Below, piece by piece: positions 5,664 to 7,215 of a stretch of DNA of 7,215 bases. The stretch comes from Myxococcales bacterium (GTDB lineage: Bacteria > Myxococcota > Polyangia > Polyangiales > Polyangiaceae). Every line of letters begins with the position of its first letter. Positions within the stretch are counted from its first letter, which is position 1. The stretch is taken from positions 1 through 7,215 of the forward strand of contig JAGQIY010000235.1 in assembly GCA_020430865.1 (NCBI GenBank), written 5' to 3'. The position numbers and the translations under genes were made by a program. The notes under the pieces were generated by a model, which saw nothing but the letters and a program-made list of their open reading frames with translations, was not told the origin of the DNA and ran no database searches.

Positions 5664-7215
5664 ATGGCACGCACCGCTCCCGTTCCGAACATCCCAGCCC
5701 CTCCAGGTATGAATCCCGGTGCCTTCGTCGCGGGCGGCGGCGGCGATGGCGGCGGCAAAGGCGGTAAGGGCGGCAAGAATGGCAGCGGCGATGAGGGTGC
5801 TGGCACCGGCGATGGCGACGAAGACGCGAGCGGAGATGGTAACGACGGCGGCGAAGGCTGTGGCGATACAGTCTGCCCAATCACCGGGAGAGTGTTCCTG
5901 GACGTGCTGGACTTCGCCTACAACGCGCCCCGCCCGCTGCGCTGGATGCGGGGATACAACAGCCGAACCTCCGCCACGGCGCGCGACCTGGGTCACGGCT
6001 GGAGTCACGACTTTGGCTGGTCGCTGAAGGTTGGCCGGCGCAAGATCGAGGTGCTCGACGCGCGCGCGCGGGTCCAACGGTTCTCCCTGAAGGCTGGCTT
6101 TCCGCAATCCAACGCGCTCGGCTGGACGCTCAGCAGGACGGCTGCTGGCTACGAGCTGTTCACCCCGAAGGACCGGCTGCGCTATGAGTTTCGTCCGCTC
6201 GCCGCCGACCCAGCGAGCTTCTGCTTGTCCGCCGTGTGCGATCTCAATAATAACCGCACAGAAATCGAGCGTGATACGCGGGGCAGGCTCACTGGCATCG
6301 TTGACTCGGCGAAGCGGCCGTACCGCGTCAAGACCGATGGCCACGGGCGTCTGGTTGAGGTGAGCGTCGCCACCGACGCGCAGCATTCCGCCTGGATGCG
6401 CGTCGTGAGCTACGTCTACGACGCTGCTGGCGACTTGGTGCAGGTCGTAGACGCCGAGGGTCACGCCTGGAACTATCGCTACGTGAACCACCTGATGGTG
6501 GAGCAGCGCACCCCCATCGGCTTGTCCTACTGCTATCGCTACGATGGCAAGACGCAGGAGGCGCGCTGTCTGGAGACCTGGGGCGAGTACCTAGGCGCGG
6601 TCGATCCCGCCCTGGAGCAGCCGCTGCCGCCAGCCCCCACCAAAGGTCGAGACAACCGACCGGTGAAGGGTATTCAGAGCGTCCGCTTCGACTACCAGCC
6701 GGACGAGTACTACTGCGAATCCGAGAACGGGCGTGGTGCCATCACGCGCTACTTCGGGGATGCCGCGGGACGTGTGTTGCGCAAGGTGATGCCCAACGGT
6801 GGCGTGTACGAGTACTTCTATTCCGACGAGACCGGCGCGCTGACGCGCATGTCAGATCCAGACGGAAACGACATGGAGGTCCACTCGGACGCTCAACAGA
6901 ATCCGATGGGCTTCACTTCACCGAACGGTGACGGAATGCGGATCCATGTGGAGGCCGACGGCACGGTGGTGGAGGTCGACTGGCGGAACGGCCGCGTCAC
7001 CCGGCGCAGATCAGATGCTCGGGAGAACCCGACCTACGTGGGGCACGCCGACGGCACGTGGGAAGAGTATGAGTACGACGCGCGCGGGCTGGTCACCGCG
7101 TGGGTGGATCGACGCGGTTCGCGAACCTTTTATCAGTACGACGCGATGGGAAACCTCACCTCGCTCACCGCTAGCGATGGTCGCAGCGAGCTATCAGAGT
7201 ACGACTACCTGGGCA
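5664..7215 (+). CDS. RHS/YD-repeat protein, N-terminal part, probable polymorphic toxin (cut by window end)
   Basis: The frame is open from 5664 to the window end (517 complete codons). Seen: a proline-rich leader 'MARTAPVPNIPAPPGMNPGA' (1-20) comes first, then a low-complexity Gly/Asp/Lys linker (about 23-65). 'CGDTVCPITGRVF' (66-78) opens a DUF6531-like block with 'LRWMRGYNSRTS' (92-103) and 'LGHGWSHDFGWSL' (109-121). YD-type repeats follow, for example 'YVYDAAGDL' (250-258), 'YEYDARGL' (469-476) and 'YQYDAMGNL' (490-498). RHS proteins form a large beta-cage shell that packages a C-terminal toxin or enzyme and delivers it to neighbouring cells. The variable C-terminus and any immunity gene lie beyond the window. 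No classical signal peptide is visible, so export by type VI or another specialised route is only inferred. ATG 5664 has no good Shine-Dalgarno sequence; an in-frame ATG at 5619 would add 15 residues, but the leader from 5664 looks like the family start. Confidence 0.93.
   Translation, partial: MARTAPVPNIPAPPGMNPGAFVAGGGGDGGGKGGKGGKNGSGDEGAGTGDGDEDASGDGNDGGEGCGDTVCPITGRVFLDVLDFAYNAPRPLRWMRGYNSRTSATARDLGHGWSHDFGWSLKVGRRKIEVLDARARVQRFSLKAGFPQSNALGWTLSRTAAGYELFTPKDRLRYEFRPLAADPASFCLSAVCDLNNNRTEIERDTRGRLTGIVDSAKRPYRVKTDGHGRLVEVSVATDAQHSAWMRVVSYVYDAAGDLVQVVDAEGHAWNYRYVNHLMVEQRTPIGLSYCYRYDGKTQEARCLETWGEYLGAVDPALEQPLPPAPTKGRDNRPVKGIQSVRFDYQPDEYYCESENGRGAITRYFGDAAGRVLRKVMPNGGVYEYFYSDETGALTRMSDPDGNDMEVHSDAQQNPMGFTSPNGDGMRIHVEADGTVVEVDWRNGRVTRRRSDARENPTYVGHADGTWEEYEYDARGLVTAWVDRRGSRTFYQYDAMGNLTSLTASDGRSELSEYDYLG
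5730..5858 (+). repeat. Low-complexity Gly/Asp/Lys-rich coding repeat in the RHS linker
   Basis: GGC-rich codons with scattered GAT/GAC and AAG encode about 43 residues of Gly, Asp, Lys, Glu and Ser. The region is a flexible acidic linker between the short N-terminal leader and the RHS shell. The same bias creates long open frames on the opposite strand, which are not genes. Confidence 0.75.

Noticed and set aside
5547..6491. A 314-codon open frame on the minus strand opposite the RHS gene
   Set aside because: It is the complement of a strongly patterned high-GC coding region with YD-repeat and DUF6531 motifs. Its own translation is Ala/Val/Arg-rich without domains; it is a shadow.

Overview
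The window is a high-GC segment of a bacterial chromosome. The best taxonomic hint is the start of the gene at the right edge: an RHS/YD-repeat protein with a proline-rich leader, a Gly/Asp/Lys-rich linker and then a 'VCPITGRVF'-type entry into the RHS core. From memory I associate this design with Myxococcota (Sorangium/Polyangium-like). That assignment is an inference; no rRNA or other marker gene is present.

Left part (66-1777). A minus-strand two-gene operon encodes an AHSA1/SRPBCC small-molecule-binding-type protein followed, through a TGATG stop/start overlap, by a non-metal-type ArsR repressor. It diverges from a plus-strand gene for an unusual protein. That protein has a CheY-like receiver whose phospho-acceptor Asp appears to be Asn, joined to a Cys-containing helical tail. 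The shared 189-bp intergenic region holds two tandem 14-bp TAAC-N6-GTTA dyads, a good operator candidate, and a 20-bp bulged hairpin in the leader of the plus-strand gene.

Middle part (1797-5200). A minus-strand AraC-type regulator with an Arabinose_bd-like sensor domain lies upstream of a six-helix DUF4386 membrane protein on the same strand. The AraC gene diverges from selO (YdiU), a pseudokinase-fold protein AMPylase whose nucleotide- and metal-binding residues are all recognisable. A perfect 9-bp inverted repeat sits just before the selO start codon.

Right part (5201-7215). A 463-bp region without an intact gene carries, on the minus strand, what looks like a decayed TraR/DksA-type zinc-finger gene. 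Its 3' end stops making sense where selO begins in antisense. Next comes a plus-strand RHS/YD-repeat gene, probably a polymorphic toxin or another large secreted protein, cut off by the window end so its effector C-terminus cannot be seen.

No rRNA, convincing tRNA, CRISPR array, IS element or origin was found. The gene families are mostly familiar. The less ordinary items are the degenerate receiver with its structured leader, the tandem operator-like dyads, the selO leader hairpin and the TraR/DksA remnant.
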